Positions 46,326 through 55,022 are shown, counted from the first letter of the stretch. The stretch: 64,000 nt of DNA from JAHJQQ01 sp032907525 (GCA_032907525.1 JAJJPM010000005.1:1-64000), one strand, 5' to 3'. The notes: a model not told the origin generated them from the letters alone. Numbers and translations: made by a program.

Positions 46326-46733
46326 ATGACCGACGACTCGAGGTTCGACGAACGCGACGACGAGCTGCCCGGACAGGATCTGGCGATCGGCGCCGAAGTG
46401 CTGTACCTGATCAATCTTCTGGTACTGCCGTTCTTCGGATTCGTCGGGCTGCTGGTGCTGTATGCGCGCTTCCGCAGGACGGCGCCGCTGCTGGCGCGCT
46501 GCCATCTGGCGCAGACCATGTCCGCGAGCCTGTGGGGCGCGGTCCTGCTGCTGGTGGTCAATGCACTGATCGTGATCCTGGGCGGTTACGACGCGCCCTA
46601 CACCTGGGTGGTGCTGGTACTGTACTTCTCCACCTGCCACACGACGCTGGTGATGCTCGGCGTCGTCGGTCTGGCGAAGGCCATGGCCGGCAAGCAGTAC
46701 CGCTATCCGCTCATCGGGCGGCCGTGCCTCTGA
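46326..46733 (+). CDS. Hypothetical four-helix membrane protein
   Basis: 135 residues, about three to four membrane helices (IGAEVLYLINLLVLPFFGFVGLLVLYAR; MSASLWGAVLLLVVNALIVILGG; TWVVLVLYFSTCHTTLVMLGVVGL). Acidic N-terminus. Not assigned to a named family. GGGGAGAGG lies ahead of the ATG. It is 35 bases after norF1 and probably in that transcript, so a role near NO reduction is possible. Confidence 0.7.
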   Translation: MTDDSRFDERDDELPGQDLAIGAEVLYLINLLVLPFFGFVGLLVLYARFRRTAPLLARCHLAQTMSASLWGAVLLLVVNALIVILGGYDAPYTWVVLVLYFSTCHTTLVMLGVVGLAKAMAGKQYRYPLIGRPCL

Positions 46734-46763
46734 GGCCGGACCGCGCCTTGCATTCCCGGCGCC

Positions 46764-47621
46764 TCAGGTACGCCGCATCGTCGCCAGCAATGCCAGCACG
46801 ACGGCCAGTCCCGACAGGCTGTGGATGACGGCCGCGCCGATCGGCACGCCGCCGCCCGCCGCGCTCAGACCGATGGCCGCGGCGACCGATGCCGCGACCA
46901 GACCGGCCAGTGCCCTCCTCCGACCGCCGCGCGCCGCGAGCGACCGCATTGCGAATCCGGCCGTCAGCGCCATGCCCAGCAGCCGGTGCAGCCATTGCAG
47001 CGTGCCGGTGCCGTCCGCCACGGCCACGTGCCCGGCCGCATCCAGCGCGAGCGGCTCGAACCAGTCCAGGCGAAGCGGCGAGTGCGGCGTGCCACACTCG
47101 AACAGCGCCGCGCACTCCGCGGCTCCGTAGAAGGCGCTGCTGCCGATGCCGGTCACGATGACGGCGGCGGCGAGCGCGAGCAGCGCCAGCGTCGACGCGT
47201 GCGACGGGCGGGATGCGGCCGCCGCGGCGCGCCGGCCAAGGAGCCACCACCCGAGCAGTGCCGCCAGCAGCAGCCCCCCGAGGAAATTGCCCGCCACCAC
47301 TGCCGGCACGAGCAGCCCGCCCGAGCGCACGCCGAGCGCGGCGAGCGCGCCGGTGATCGCCAGGATGGCAGCGGCCAGCAGCCTGTCCCGCCGCTGCCGC
47401 CACGCGCCGACGACCAGCAGCAGCGCCAGGACGCCGAGCGCGCCGGCGCTCGCGCGATGCAGCAGCGCGGCAAGAGGAAAGCCCGGCGGTGTGTCGCCGA
47501 GCAGGGCGTAGCACTCGGGCCAGGGCGCGCAGCCGAGTCCGCCCTGTGCCAGGCGGATGTAGGCGCTGACGGCGATCAGCAGCACGGCCAGGGCGAAGGC
47601 GAGTGCCGCGAGACGGATCAT
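46764..47621 (-). CDS. ctaA: Heme A synthase (COX15/CtaA family)
   Basis: 285 residues, eight membrane helices. Converts heme O to heme A with oxygen. Key features: ISAYIRLAQGGLGCAPWPECY with the paired Cys, LLHRASAGALG and LQWLHRLLGMA heme-binding histidines, and VTGIGSSAFYGAAECAALFECG. Its start (47621) was chosen at the conserved N-terminal helix MIRLAALAFALAVLLIAVSA. Downstream of the lipoprotein gene, on the strand opposite to the nor genes. Confidence 0.87.
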   Translation of the reverse strand: MIRLAALAFALAVLLIAVSAYIRLAQGGLGCAPWPECYALLGDTPPGFPLAALLHRASAGALGVLALLLVVGAWRQRRDRLLAAAILAITGALAALGVRSGGLLVPAVVAGNFLGGLLLAALLGWWLLGRRAAAAASRPSHASTLALLALAAAVIVTGIGSSAFYGAAECAALFECGTPHSPLRLDWFEPLALDAAGHVAVADGTGTLQWLHRLLGMALTAGFAMRSLAARGGRRRALAGLVAASVAAAIGLSAAGGGVPIGAAVIHSLSGLAVVLALLATMRRT

Positions 47622-47632
47622 GCGGTCGCGGT

Positions 47633-48271
47633 TCAGGGCGACGGCGGCAGCAGCGTGCCGCGCACCAGGCGCACGTATTTCGGCGTGCGCTTCCAGTCGA
47701 CGCGGTCGTGCGAGAACTCGAAATGCCAGGCCCAGGCCGCGTCGTATTTGAAGGCGTAGTCGTTGGCCGTCCAGTATTCGCCGATCTGCGTGTCCGGAAA
47801 GTACTCGGGATCGATGGTGGGACGTTTGAGCGGCGGCCGCGGATCGCTGATGGTCGCGAACTCGTCCTTGCTCGGCATGCGCCAGTCGTTGAAGCCGCAC
47901 CAGCCCTCGGCGTTGACCGCCTGCACATAGGCGGCGATGTCGCAGTCCGAACCTGTGCACCGGCCGCCGTCGGGCGTGCCGCGGTAGTCGTGCGCGCCGT
48001 CGTGCTCGTTGTCCGGGGCATACCAGGTGTAGGTATGGCCGACGTGATGGAGTCCCGGCGCGGCGGTCTTCATCTCCCACACCAGTCCGGTCTTGAGGTC
48101 GCGCACGCACTGCCAGGGATCGGCGGCGAAATCGCCGTTGCCCGTGTATGCGGCGCCGGTCCCGTCCAGGCGCTCGAAGGCGAACGCCGCGGCGGGCGGC
48201 TGAGGCGATTCGCAGCCGGTCAGCAGCAGCGCCGAAGCCAGCAACAGTTGTCGAGAGTGCAGTGCGGTCAC
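47633..48271 (-). CDS. Lipoprotein with Lcl/DUF1566 domain
   Basis: 212 residues, GTG start. Lipobox LLLASALLLTGC, so probably lipid-anchored. The C-terminal half is DUF1566 (Lcl C-terminal): TGLVWEMKT, then WCGFNDWRMPSKDEFATI and a terminal YVRLVRG. Substrate unknown. It is transcribed leftward, 11 bases before ctaA, sharing a divergent region with the sNOR operon. Confidence 0.85.
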   Translation of the reverse strand: MTALHSRQLLLASALLLTGCESPQPPAAAFAFERLDGTGAAYTGNGDFAADPWQCVRDLKTGLVWEMKTAAPGLHHVGHTYTWYAPDNEHDGAHDYRGTPDGGRCTGSDCDIAAYVQAVNAEGWCGFNDWRMPSKDEFATISDPRPPLKRPTIDPEYFPDTQIGEYWTANDYAFKYDAAWAWHFEFSHDRVDWKRTPKYVRLVRGTLLPPSP

Positions 48272-48387
48272 GTGGTGCTTCCCCCCGGTCCGTGCCGTGC
48301 GACGGCGCCGGCCAATTGAGTATTAGAAATCGCTTAATAACTAATAATTTGCATATATCAGCCTGTTGATCGATTGGGTTTTTCGCC

Positions 48388-48401
48388 TTGATGCAGATCA
48401 A
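48388..48401. promoter_or_regulatory. FNR/DNR box TTGATGCAGATCAA
   Basis: Perfect TTGAT-N4-ATCAA. TATCCT at 48425-48430 lies at the class II distance (box centre to -10 about 33 bases). It is 81 bases before the ATG at 48483, so an sNOR operon promoter is expected here. Confidence 0.9.
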
Positions 48402-48482
48402 GTCGCTGAGGCGAGCCGCGTTCCTATCCTGGCTCGGCGTAAATCCCAGTATTGCAGTCGAGATTTCGGAGGGTGATGTGCC

Positions 48483-48638
48483 ATGACAGATCAAGCCAAC
48501 GACGAGGCCGACGTCCCGGTCATGCAGAAGGTTCTCGACAACCCCTTTCTGCTGCTGTTTCTCGGGGTGGTCATGCCGACCGTGTTCTACATCCTGTGGG
48601 GCGTGATGGAGATAGTGACCATCCCGATCGCACCGTAA
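48483..48638 (+). CDS. Small membrane protein heading the sNOR operon, 51 residues
   Basis: MTDQANDEADVPVMQKVLDN, then one membrane helix FLLLFLGVVMPTVFYILWGV, and a short tail. GGAGGGTGATGTGCC is a good ribosome site. It sits between the FNR box and the CuA subunit gene and is 63 bases from it. It resembles the tiny accessory subunits of heme-copper oxidases, but no family can be named. Confidence 0.7.
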   Translation: MTDQANDEADVPVMQKVLDNPFLLLFLGVVMPTVFYILWGVMEIVTIPIAP

Positions 48639-48701
48639 CAGCGCCGCCCGCCGCACCACAAGACAACAGGCGGACGGCATACCACCAGAGGGGAAGATAT
48701 C

Positions 48702-49244
48702 ATGAGTTCACTGCAACCACCGGCCCAGCGACTGTGGTGGAAACAGCCGCTCGACCGTGTCGAGGGCACCTGGATCACGCTGGCGCTGATCTGGTGCCTG
48801 ATCATGTTCGCGATGATGCCGTTCTGGCATGTCGCCGGCAAACAGAACATCTCCAACGAGGCCTACCGCACGACGCCGGAGCGGTACTCCGCGAAGGCCC
48901 AGGAGATGGTGGACAAGTACACGGTGCGCACCGAGACCGAGCGTGCGATCCCGGTGGTCCACCCGCCGGCGGACTCCGATGTCTACCTCACCGCGCGGCT
49001 GTGGGAATGGTGGCCGCTCCTGGAGCTGGAGCGCGGCAAATCCTACCGCCTGCACCTCTCCTCCATGGACTGGCAGCACGGCTTCTCGCTGCAGCCGATC
49101 AACGTGAACGTGCAGGTGGTTCCCGGCTACGAGATGGTGATGACCGTCACGCCGGATTCCTCGGGCGAATTCACGATCATCTGCAACGAATACTGCGGCA
49201 TCGGTCACCACCAGATGCTCGGCAAGATCTACGTCGTTGACTGA
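48702..49244 (+). CDS. norS: CuA-containing subunit II of an sNOR-like heme-copper enzyme
   Basis: 180 residues. One membrane anchor (TWITLALIWCLIMFAMMPFWHV) and a periplasmic cupredoxin. The CuA site is complete: His in SSMDWQHGFSLQP and CNEYCGIGHHQMLGK (C-x3-C, His, Met). GAGGGGAAG precedes the ATG. Such a CuA subunit next to a subunit I without the cross-linked Tyr matches the norSY type known from Nitrosomonas and Nitrosococcus; the gene name is by that analogy. Confidence 0.8.
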   Translation: MSSLQPPAQRLWWKQPLDRVEGTWITLALIWCLIMFAMMPFWHVAGKQNISNEAYRTTPERYSAKAQEMVDKYTVRTETERAIPVVHPPADSDVYLTARLWEWWPLLELERGKSYRLHLSSMDWQHGFSLQPINVNVQVVPGYEMVMTVTPDSSGEFTIICNEYCGIGHHQMLGKIYVVD

Positions 49245-49254
49245 GGGGGAGACG

Positions 49255-50955
49255 ATGACAACCAACGCACTGTTCAGGACCTGTCCAAGCACGGGCCTGC
49301 AATACCACAAGTCCGCCGAGCTGCTCATGAAGGTGAACGCCGTCGCCGGCGTCGTGTTCCTGCTCATCGGCGGTATCCTCGCGCTGCTGGTGACGCTGAC
49401 GCGCTGGCCGGCGGTGCATCTGCTTCCGGCCATGGAGTTCTACCAGGCGCTGACGGCGCACGGCATCGACATGCTGATCTTCTGGATCATCTTCTTCGAG
49501 ATCGCCGTGCTGTATTTCTGTTCGTCGACGCTGCTGCGCTGCCGCCTGGCGACACCGCGCATCGCCTGGCTGGGCTTCGCGCTCATGATCATCGGCGCGG
49601 TGGCCACCAATCTGGCGATCCTCAAGGGCGACTCCAGCGTCATGATGACGTCCTATGTGCCGATGCCGGCCAACCCGAACTTCTACCTCGGGCTGATCCT
49701 GTTCGCCGTCGGCGCGCTGATCGGATGCTTCGTGTTCTTCGGCACACTGGTCGTGGCCAAGGCGGAGCGCACCTTCGAGGGCTCGGTGCCGCTGGTGACC
49801 TTCGGCGCGATCACCGCGGCGATCATCGCCGTGTTCACCATCGCCTCGGGCGCGATCATCCTGGTCCCGACCTGGCTGTGGTCGATCGGCTACATCAGCC
49901 ACATCGATCCGCTGATGTACCGCCTGATCTGGTGGGGCCTGGGCCACTCCTCGCAGCAGATCAACGTCGCCGCGCACGTGGCGGTCTGGTACGCCATCGC
50001 CGCCATCGTGTTCGGGGCGCGGCCGCTGTCGGAGCGCGTCAGCCGTGGCGCCTATCTGCTGTATATCCTGTTCCTGCAGTTCGCCTCGGCGCATCACCTG
50101 CTGGTCGATCCGGGCATCAGCTCGGAGTGGAAGATCTTCAACACCAGCTACGCGATGTACCTGGCGGTGCTGGCGAGCATGATCCACGGCCTGACCGTCC
50201 CCGGCGCCATCGAGGTCGCGCAGCGCCGCAAGGGCTTCAACAAGGGCCTGTTCGAGTGGATCCGCAAGGCGCCCTGGAGCAATCCGGTGTTCTCCGGCAT
50301 GTTCATGTCGCTGGTGGGCTTCGGCTTCCTCGGCGGCATCTCGGGCGTGGTGATGGGCACCGAGCAGATCAACATCATCATCCACAACACCATCTACGTG
50401 CCCGGCCACTTCCACGCCACCGTGGTGATCGGTACGACGCTGGCGTTCATGGCGCTGACCTACTTCCTGATCCCGACGCTGTTCAAGCGCGAACTGATCA
50501 TGAAGGGCCTGGCGCGGTGGCAGCCCTATCTGTTCGGGCTGGGCATGGCGGTGTTCACCCTGGTGATGATGGGCGCAGGCACGCTGGGCGTGTCACGGCG
50601 GCACTGGGACATGGCCTTCACGGGCGCGGCGCTCGGCTACGAATATCCGGGCAGCGCCTATCTGCTGATGGGCCTGGTCGGGATCAGCGGCGTCATCGCC
50701 ATCGTCGGCGGCGCGTCCTTCATCCTGATCACCGTGGGGTCGATCCTGTTCGGCAAAAAGATCGAAGTGCCCGGCTACAGCACGGAGCGCACCGTGGCGG
50801 TGCGGGCCACGCCCATCGAGAGTCACGGCAGCGTCGGCGTGGCGGGTTTCGAAGCACCGGGCACCCTGGCCTTCGCCCTGCTGTTCCTGACCATCTTCGT
50901 GGTGTACTACGCCATCAACTGGAAATACCTGGCATCGGTCTGGCCGCTCGGCTGA
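49255..50955 (+). CDS. norY: Heme-copper subunit I, sNOR-like NO reductase
   Basis: 566 residues, about 12-14 helices. Heme-ligand His in LTAHGIDMLIF, CuB ligands in WWGLGHSSQQINVAAH and FASAHHLLVDPG, heme ligands in YVPGHFHATVV. In O2 reductases helix VI has H-x3-Y; here the residue four after His is Gln (G-H-S-S-Q-Q), so the active-site cross-linked tyrosine is missing. That and the neighbours (CuA subunit, CtaB, SCO) fit sNOR (norSY-senC). Start 49255 is chosen for AGGGGGAG; an ATG at 49237 overlaps the previous gene. Confidence 0.8.
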   Translation: MTTNALFRTCPSTGLQYHKSAELLMKVNAVAGVVFLLIGGILALLVTLTRWPAVHLLPAMEFYQALTAHGIDMLIFWIIFFEIAVLYFCSSTLLRCRLATPRIAWLGFALMIIGAVATNLAILKGDSSVMMTSYVPMPANPNFYLGLILFAVGALIGCFVFFGTLVVAKAERTFEGSVPLVTFGAITAAIIAVFTIASGAIILVPTWLWSIGYISHIDPLMYRLIWWGLGHSSQQINVAAHVAVWYAIAAIVFGARPLSERVSRGAYLLYILFLQFASAHHLLVDPGISSEWKIFNTSYAMYLAVLASMIHGLTVPGAIEVAQRRKGFNKGLFEWIRKAPWSNPVFSGMFMSLVGFGFLGGISGVVMGTEQINIIIHNTIYVPGHFHATVVIGTTLAFMALTYFLIPTLFKRELIMKGLARWQPYLFGLGMAVFTLVMMGAGTLGVSRRHWDMAFTGAALGYEYPGSAYLLMGLVGISGVIAIVGGASFILITVGSILFGKKIEVPGYSTERTVAVRATPIESHGSVGVAGFEAPGTLAFALLFLTIFVVYYAINWKYLASVWPLG

Positions 50956-51031
50956 GCGCCGTGCCGCCCCGCGCACGCAGCGCGGGGCGGCGGCCAGCCG
51001 CTTCGGTGGATTCTACGAGAGGGCCAACATC

Positions 51032-51952
51032 ATGGGTGCAACGGAATCCGTTCTGCCGCGTCCCGCGTCCCGTCCAGGCATCTACGCCCTGTGCCGCGCC
51101 TTCGGCAACGTCTGCAAGCTGCGCATCGGCTCGACCATCGCCTTCACGGCCCTGGCCGGCATCGCGGTGACGCCCGGACCGGCACTGGCGGCGTGGCAGA
51201 TCGTCGTCCTGGGGCTGGCGGTGCTGGTGTCCGCAGCCGCGGCCGGTGGCTTCAATCAATATATGGAGCGCGATCTGGATGCGGTGATGCGCCGCACGCG
51301 CGACCGTCCCTTCGTCAGTGGTATGTTCACGCACGGCCCGGTCTGGCTGCTGGTGCTGGCGGGGATGCTGGGCCTGTCGGTCGCGGCCACGGCCTGGGCG
51401 ACCAATCTCACCGCCGCGCTGTATGTCTTCCTCGGCGCGTTCTTCTACGGCGTCGTCTATACCGTCTGGCTCAAGCGCCGCACGCCGATGAACATCGTCA
51501 TCGGCGGCCTCGCCGGCAGCTTCGCGATCCTGGCCGGCGCCTCGGCGGTGACGCCCGAGCCGCAGGCGCTGCCGCTGGTGTTCGCGCTGGTGCTGTTCCT
51601 GTGGACGCCTTCGCACTTCTGGAGCTTCGCCATCGCCATGCACGAGGACTATGCGCGCGCACGGGTGCCGATGCTGCCGGTGGTGATCGGCGACCGCGAC
51701 GCAGCGCGGATCGTGCTGATGAACACCATCATGCTGGTGACCGTCTCGCTCGTGCCGTTCTGGTTCGGCATGGGCGGCGTGTATCTCGCGGCCGCGCTGG
51801 CCGGCGGCGCCCTGTTCCTGCGCGCCAACCTGCGCATGCTGCGCGCGCCCGGCCGTGCGACCGCGATGGCCAGCTTCCACGCATCGCTCATGCAGCTCAC
51901 CCTGGTGCTGAGCGGCGCGATGCTGGATGCGCAGCTGGCAGCGGCCCTTTAA
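51032..51952 (+). CDS. ctaB: Protoheme IX farnesyltransferase (heme O synthase)
   Basis: 306 residues, UbiA-family prenyltransferase with about nine helices. The farnesyl-diphosphate motif is GGFNQYMERDLDAVMRRTRDRPFV (N-x3-D and the following Asp); second motif YTVWLKRRTPMNIVIGG. Makes heme O from heme B. Between subunit I and SCO, it should supply heme O or A to the sNOR-like enzyme, as in norSY-senC clusters. Confidence 0.93.
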   Translation: MGATESVLPRPASRPGIYALCRAFGNVCKLRIGSTIAFTALAGIAVTPGPALAAWQIVVLGLAVLVSAAAAGGFNQYMERDLDAVMRRTRDRPFVSGMFTHGPVWLLVLAGMLGLSVAATAWATNLTAALYVFLGAFFYGVVYTVWLKRRTPMNIVIGGLAGSFAILAGASAVTPEPQALPLVFALVLFLWTPSHFWSFAIAMHEDYARARVPMLPVVIGDRDAARIVLMNTIMLVTVSLVPFWFGMGGVYLAAALAGGALFLRANLRMLRAPGRATAMASFHASLMQLTLVLSGAMLDAQLAAAL

Positions 51953-51981
51953 AAGGGCGGCCGGCCGCCTGGAGTGAATGC

Positions 51982-52815
51982 ATGTCCGCACGCCCGCTAC
52001 GGCGGCATCTGATATCGGGCGTCGGCGCGCTGCTGCTGGCGGGCGCCGCAGCGGGGGCTCCTGCCGGCATCGCGCCGCCGCCCCCGGCCGAGCCGGTCTT
52101 CGACGGCGATGCCGCCTATGCGCTCAGCCAGCAGGCCGTCGGCCGGCTGGTGGGCGACTACCGCTTCACCGCGGCCGACGGACGCGAGGTCTCCCTCGCC
52201 GACCTGCGCGGACGGCCGCTGGTGGTGAGTCTGGTCTACACCAGCTGCTATCAGATCTGCTCCATGACCACCCGCTCGCTGGCCCGGACTGTGCGCGCCG
52301 CGCGTGCCGTCCTGGGCGACGAAAGCTTCGCCGTCCTGACCATCGGTTTCGATACGCCGGTCGACACCCCGGCCGCGATGGCGGCCTTCGCCGTGGAGCA
52401 GGGCGTGCGTGAGGCGGACTGGCAGTTCCTCAGCGGGGACGCCGCGACCCTGGCGGCGCTGACCCGCGATCTGGGCTTCACCTACCAGCGTTCGCCGAAG
52501 GGTTTCGACCATCTGCTGCAGACCACTGTGCTGGACGCCGACGGGCGCGTCTACCGCCAGGTCTACGGCGAAGTCATCGACGCTCCCTGGCTGGTCGAGC
52601 CGCTCAAGGAGCTGGTCCTGGGCACGCGCCCGGAGGACGGCGCGCTCGCCCGGATCGTCAGCCAGGTGCGCATGTACTGCGTCACCTACGACCCGGCCAC
52701 CGGCACCTACCGCAACGACTATTCGCTGTACATCGGCATGGCGATCGGCGCTGCCATCATCGTCGCGGTGGCCGGCTTCCTGGTGCGCGAGGTGCGGCAT
52801 GCGCGCAGCGTTTGA
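51982..52815 (+). CDS. SCO1/SenC family copper chaperone
   Basis: 277 residues. Thioredoxin fold with copper site C-x3-C (SCYQICSMTTRS) and a distal His in FDHLLQTT. Signal-like N-terminus and C-terminal membrane helix (YIGMAIGAAIIVAVAGFLV). Delivers Cu to the CuA site of subunit II; it fits the upstream CuA subunit. The ATG at 51982 has GGAG upstream. Its TGA stop (52813-52815) overlaps the next FNR box. Confidence 0.9.
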   Translation: MSARPLRRHLISGVGALLLAGAAAGAPAGIAPPPPAEPVFDGDAAYALSQQAVGRLVGDYRFTAADGREVSLADLRGRPLVVSLVYTSCYQICSMTTRSLARTVRAARAVLGDESFAVLTIGFDTPVDTPAAMAAFAVEQGVREADWQFLSGDAATLAALTRDLGFTYQRSPKGFDHLLQTTVLDADGRVYRQVYGEVIDAPWLVEPLKELVLGTRPEDGALARIVSQVRMYCVTYDPATGTYRNDYSLYIGMAIGAAIIVAVAGFLVREVRHARSV

Positions 52816-52825
52816 CGCGCGTCAA
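52812..52825. promoter_or_regulatory. FNR/DNR box TTGACGCGCGTCAA
   Basis: Perfect symmetric TTGAC-N4-GTCAA (N4 = GCGC). It overlaps the SCO stop codon. TAGCGT at 52849-52854 lies at the class II -10 distance. It faces the cytochrome b-ferredoxin-MvhD fusion gene at 52906. Confidence 0.85.
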
Positions 52826-52905
52826 GGCGGCCCGCCCGTCGGCCGGCCTAGCGTGCAGGACCGGAATGCGTCCGGCGCGGACCGGACGGCGGGGGATGCG
52901 ATCTC

Positions 52906-54459
52906 ATGCTGAAGACCGTACAGGCACTGCCTCGATTCCTGCTCGAGCCGCTGCGGCGCGCCCTCGGCCCGGCCTTCGGCGCGCAGGAGAATCCCCTGCA
53001 CTGGCTGGGGGCGCTGACCATCTTCTTCTTCTGGGTGGTGCTGGTCAGCGGCATCTATGTGTTCGTCCTGTTCGAGACCAGCATCTTCGGCGCCTATCAC
53101 AGCGTCGAGTACATGACCCGCGAGCAATGGTATCTGGGCGGCGTGATGCGCAGCCTGCACCGCTACGCGTCCGATGCCGCCATCGTCACATTGGCGCTGC
53201 ACATGCTCAGCGAGTTCGCCGCGGGCCGCTACCGGGGTGCGCGCTGGTTCTCCTGGTTCACCGGCATTCCGCTGCTGTGGATGGTGTTCCCGCTGGGCAT
53301 CACCGGCTACTGGCTGGTGTGGGACCAGCTGGCGCAGTACATCGCGCTGGCGACCTCGGAGCTGCTGGACGCGCTGCCCATCTTCACCGATCCCATGGCG
53401 CGCAACTTCCTGACGCCCGACAGTCTGAGCGACCGGTTCTTCACGCTGCTGGCCTTCCTGCACCTGATCGGCATCCCGATCTTCCTGGTGTTCGGCATCT
53501 GGTTCCATCTGCTGCGCCTGAGCCGGCCGCGGGTCAATCCGCCGCTGCGGCTGGCGATCGGCAGCTTCGCGATGCTGCTGGTATTGTCGCTGCTGCGGCC
53601 CGCGGTGAGCCATGCGCCGGCCGATCTCACGGTGGCGCCGCACGATCTCGCCTTCGACTGGTTCTATCTGCTGCCCTATCCGCTGCTGGACCGCGGCTCG
53701 CCGCTGCTGTTCTGGGGGGTGCTGGTCGGCTCCAGCCTGCTGCTGTCGCTGCTGCCCTGGCTGCCGCCGCTGCGGCGGGCGCCGGCGGCGGTGGTGGATC
53801 CGGGCAACTGCAACGGCTGCGGCCGCTGCTTCGCCGACTGCCCGTTCAGCGCGGTCACCATGCAGCCGCGCAACGACGGCTCCCGGCACACCGAGATCGC
53901 CGTGGTGGATCCGGCACTGTGCACCGCCTGCGGCATCTGTGCCGGCGCCTGCCCGTCGTCGACGCCGTTCCGCAGCATCGAACAGCTGGTGTCGGGCATC
54001 GACATGCCGGCCTTCCCCGTGCGCGACATGCGCAGCGTCAGCCGTGCCGCACTCGAGACTCTGCAGGCGCCGCTCAAGGTGCTGGTGTACGGTTGCGAAC
54101 ACGCCGTCGACGTGAAGGCCTGCACCGGTCCGGGGGTCGCGGCCGTCAGTCTCCCCTGCACCGGCAATCTGCCGCCGGCCTTCATCGAGTTCGCGCTGCG
54201 CCGCGAGGGCGCGGACGGTGTGTTCATCACCGGCTGCGACGTGGGGGACTGCTTCTTCCGCCAGGGCGCGGCCTGGACCGAGGCGCGCGTCGCCGGCCAG
54301 CGCGAACCGCACCTGCGCGGCAATGTGGACGGGCGGCGCGTGCGCATCGCCTGGGGCGCGGCCGGCGACGCCGCGCGGGTACGGCGCGAACTGGATGCGT
54401 TCGTCGAGGAGCTGCGCGGCCTCGACGCCGCCGCGCGGGAGCCGGCCGCGCATGGCTGA
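52906..54459 (+). CDS. Cytochrome b / 2x[4Fe-4S] ferredoxin / MvhD-type fusion protein
   Basis: 517 residues. N-terminal b-type cytochrome of about eight helices with paired heme His (SLHRYASDAAIVTLALHML; LHLIGIPIFLVFGIWFHLL) and a FDWFYLLPYP segment in the place of the PEWY-like loop. Then two 4Fe-4S motifs (CNGCGRCFADCPF; CTACGICAGACPS). The last 135 residues match MvhD/FrhB-delta domains with five cysteines (YGCEH, KACTG, SLPCTGNLPPAFIEF, ITGCDVGDCFF). It should pass electrons between quinone and an iron-sulfur acceptor. Confidence 0.85.
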   Translation: MLKTVQALPRFLLEPLRRALGPAFGAQENPLHWLGALTIFFFWVVLVSGIYVFVLFETSIFGAYHSVEYMTREQWYLGGVMRSLHRYASDAAIVTLALHMLSEFAAGRYRGARWFSWFTGIPLLWMVFPLGITGYWLVWDQLAQYIALATSELLDALPIFTDPMARNFLTPDSLSDRFFTLLAFLHLIGIPIFLVFGIWFHLLRLSRPRVNPPLRLAIGSFAMLLVLSLLRPAVSHAPADLTVAPHDLAFDWFYLLPYPLLDRGSPLLFWGVLVGSSLLLSLLPWLPPLRRAPAAVVDPGNCNGCGRCFADCPFSAVTMQPRNDGSRHTEIAVVDPALCTACGICAGACPSSTPFRSIEQLVSGIDMPAFPVRDMRSVSRAALETLQAPLKVLVYGCEHAVDVKACTGPGVAAVSLPCTGNLPPAFIEFALRREGADGVFITGCDVGDCFFRQGAAWTEARVAGQREPHLRGNVDGRRVRIAWGAAGDAARVRRELDAFVEELRGLDAAAREPAAHG

Positions 54460-54964
54460 GTCGTCGTTCAGCATCGCGCGGTTCGCCGGGCAGTTCGTCG
54501 CCTACGCGCTGTTCGCCGCGCTGGTGGGGTATTTCGCCACGGCGCCGGCGTATTCGCCGCGCGCGACCGACGATGCCGTGGTCACGCTCAGCTTCGCCCA
54601 TTCCGGCAAACGCGTGGCGGAATGCCGCGAGCGGTCCGCCGAGGAGCTGGCGAAGCTGCCGCCCAACATGCGCAATCCTCTGGACTGCAGCCGCGAGCGC
54701 TCGCCACTGGTGGTCCGCTTCACGGTCGACGGCGAGATACGCTACGATCGTACGCTGCAGCCGACGGGCTTCTCGAGCGACGGCAATGCCTACGTCTACG
54801 ACAAGATCCTGCTGCCTCCCGGCCGGCACACCGTCGAGCTCTACCTGAACGACGACATCCACCGCCCCGGCGGCGTGTACGAGCACAGCGCCGAGGTCGA
54901 TCTGGAGCCCCATCAGATCCTGGTGATCGATTTCTATCCCAACCGCGGCTTCGTGCTGCACTGA
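54452..54964 (+). CDS. Membrane-anchored protein of the fusion-gene unit, 170 residues
   Basis: One N-terminal helix (FAGQFVAYALFAALVGYFA) followed by a beta-rich periplasmic part (TDDAVVTLSFAHSGKRV; VRFTVDGEIRYDR; PPGRHTVELYLNDDI; HQILVIDFYPNRGFVL). Not recognised; it resembles FixH-style single-helix periplasmic proteins. The ATG overlaps the preceding stop by eight bases, so it is translationally coupled to the fusion gene. Confidence 0.7.
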   Translation: MAESSFSIARFAGQFVAYALFAALVGYFATAPAYSPRATDDAVVTLSFAHSGKRVAECRERSAEELAKLPPNMRNPLDCSRERSPLVVRFTVDGEIRYDRTLQPTGFSSDGNAYVYDKILLPPGRHTVELYLNDDIHRPGGVYEHSAEVDLEPHQILVIDFYPNRGFVLH

Positions 54965-55022
54965 GGCTGCGCCGAGCGCAGGCCCGGCAACGCGCGGCCG
55001 TACGCACGACGGGCGACCATCC

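Noticed and set aside
49255..50955. Ordinary cytochrome c oxidase subunit I
   Set aside because: The helix VI Tyr needed in O2 reductases is replaced by Gln and the neighbours and FNR box fit NO reduction. Oxidase function is not fully excluded.
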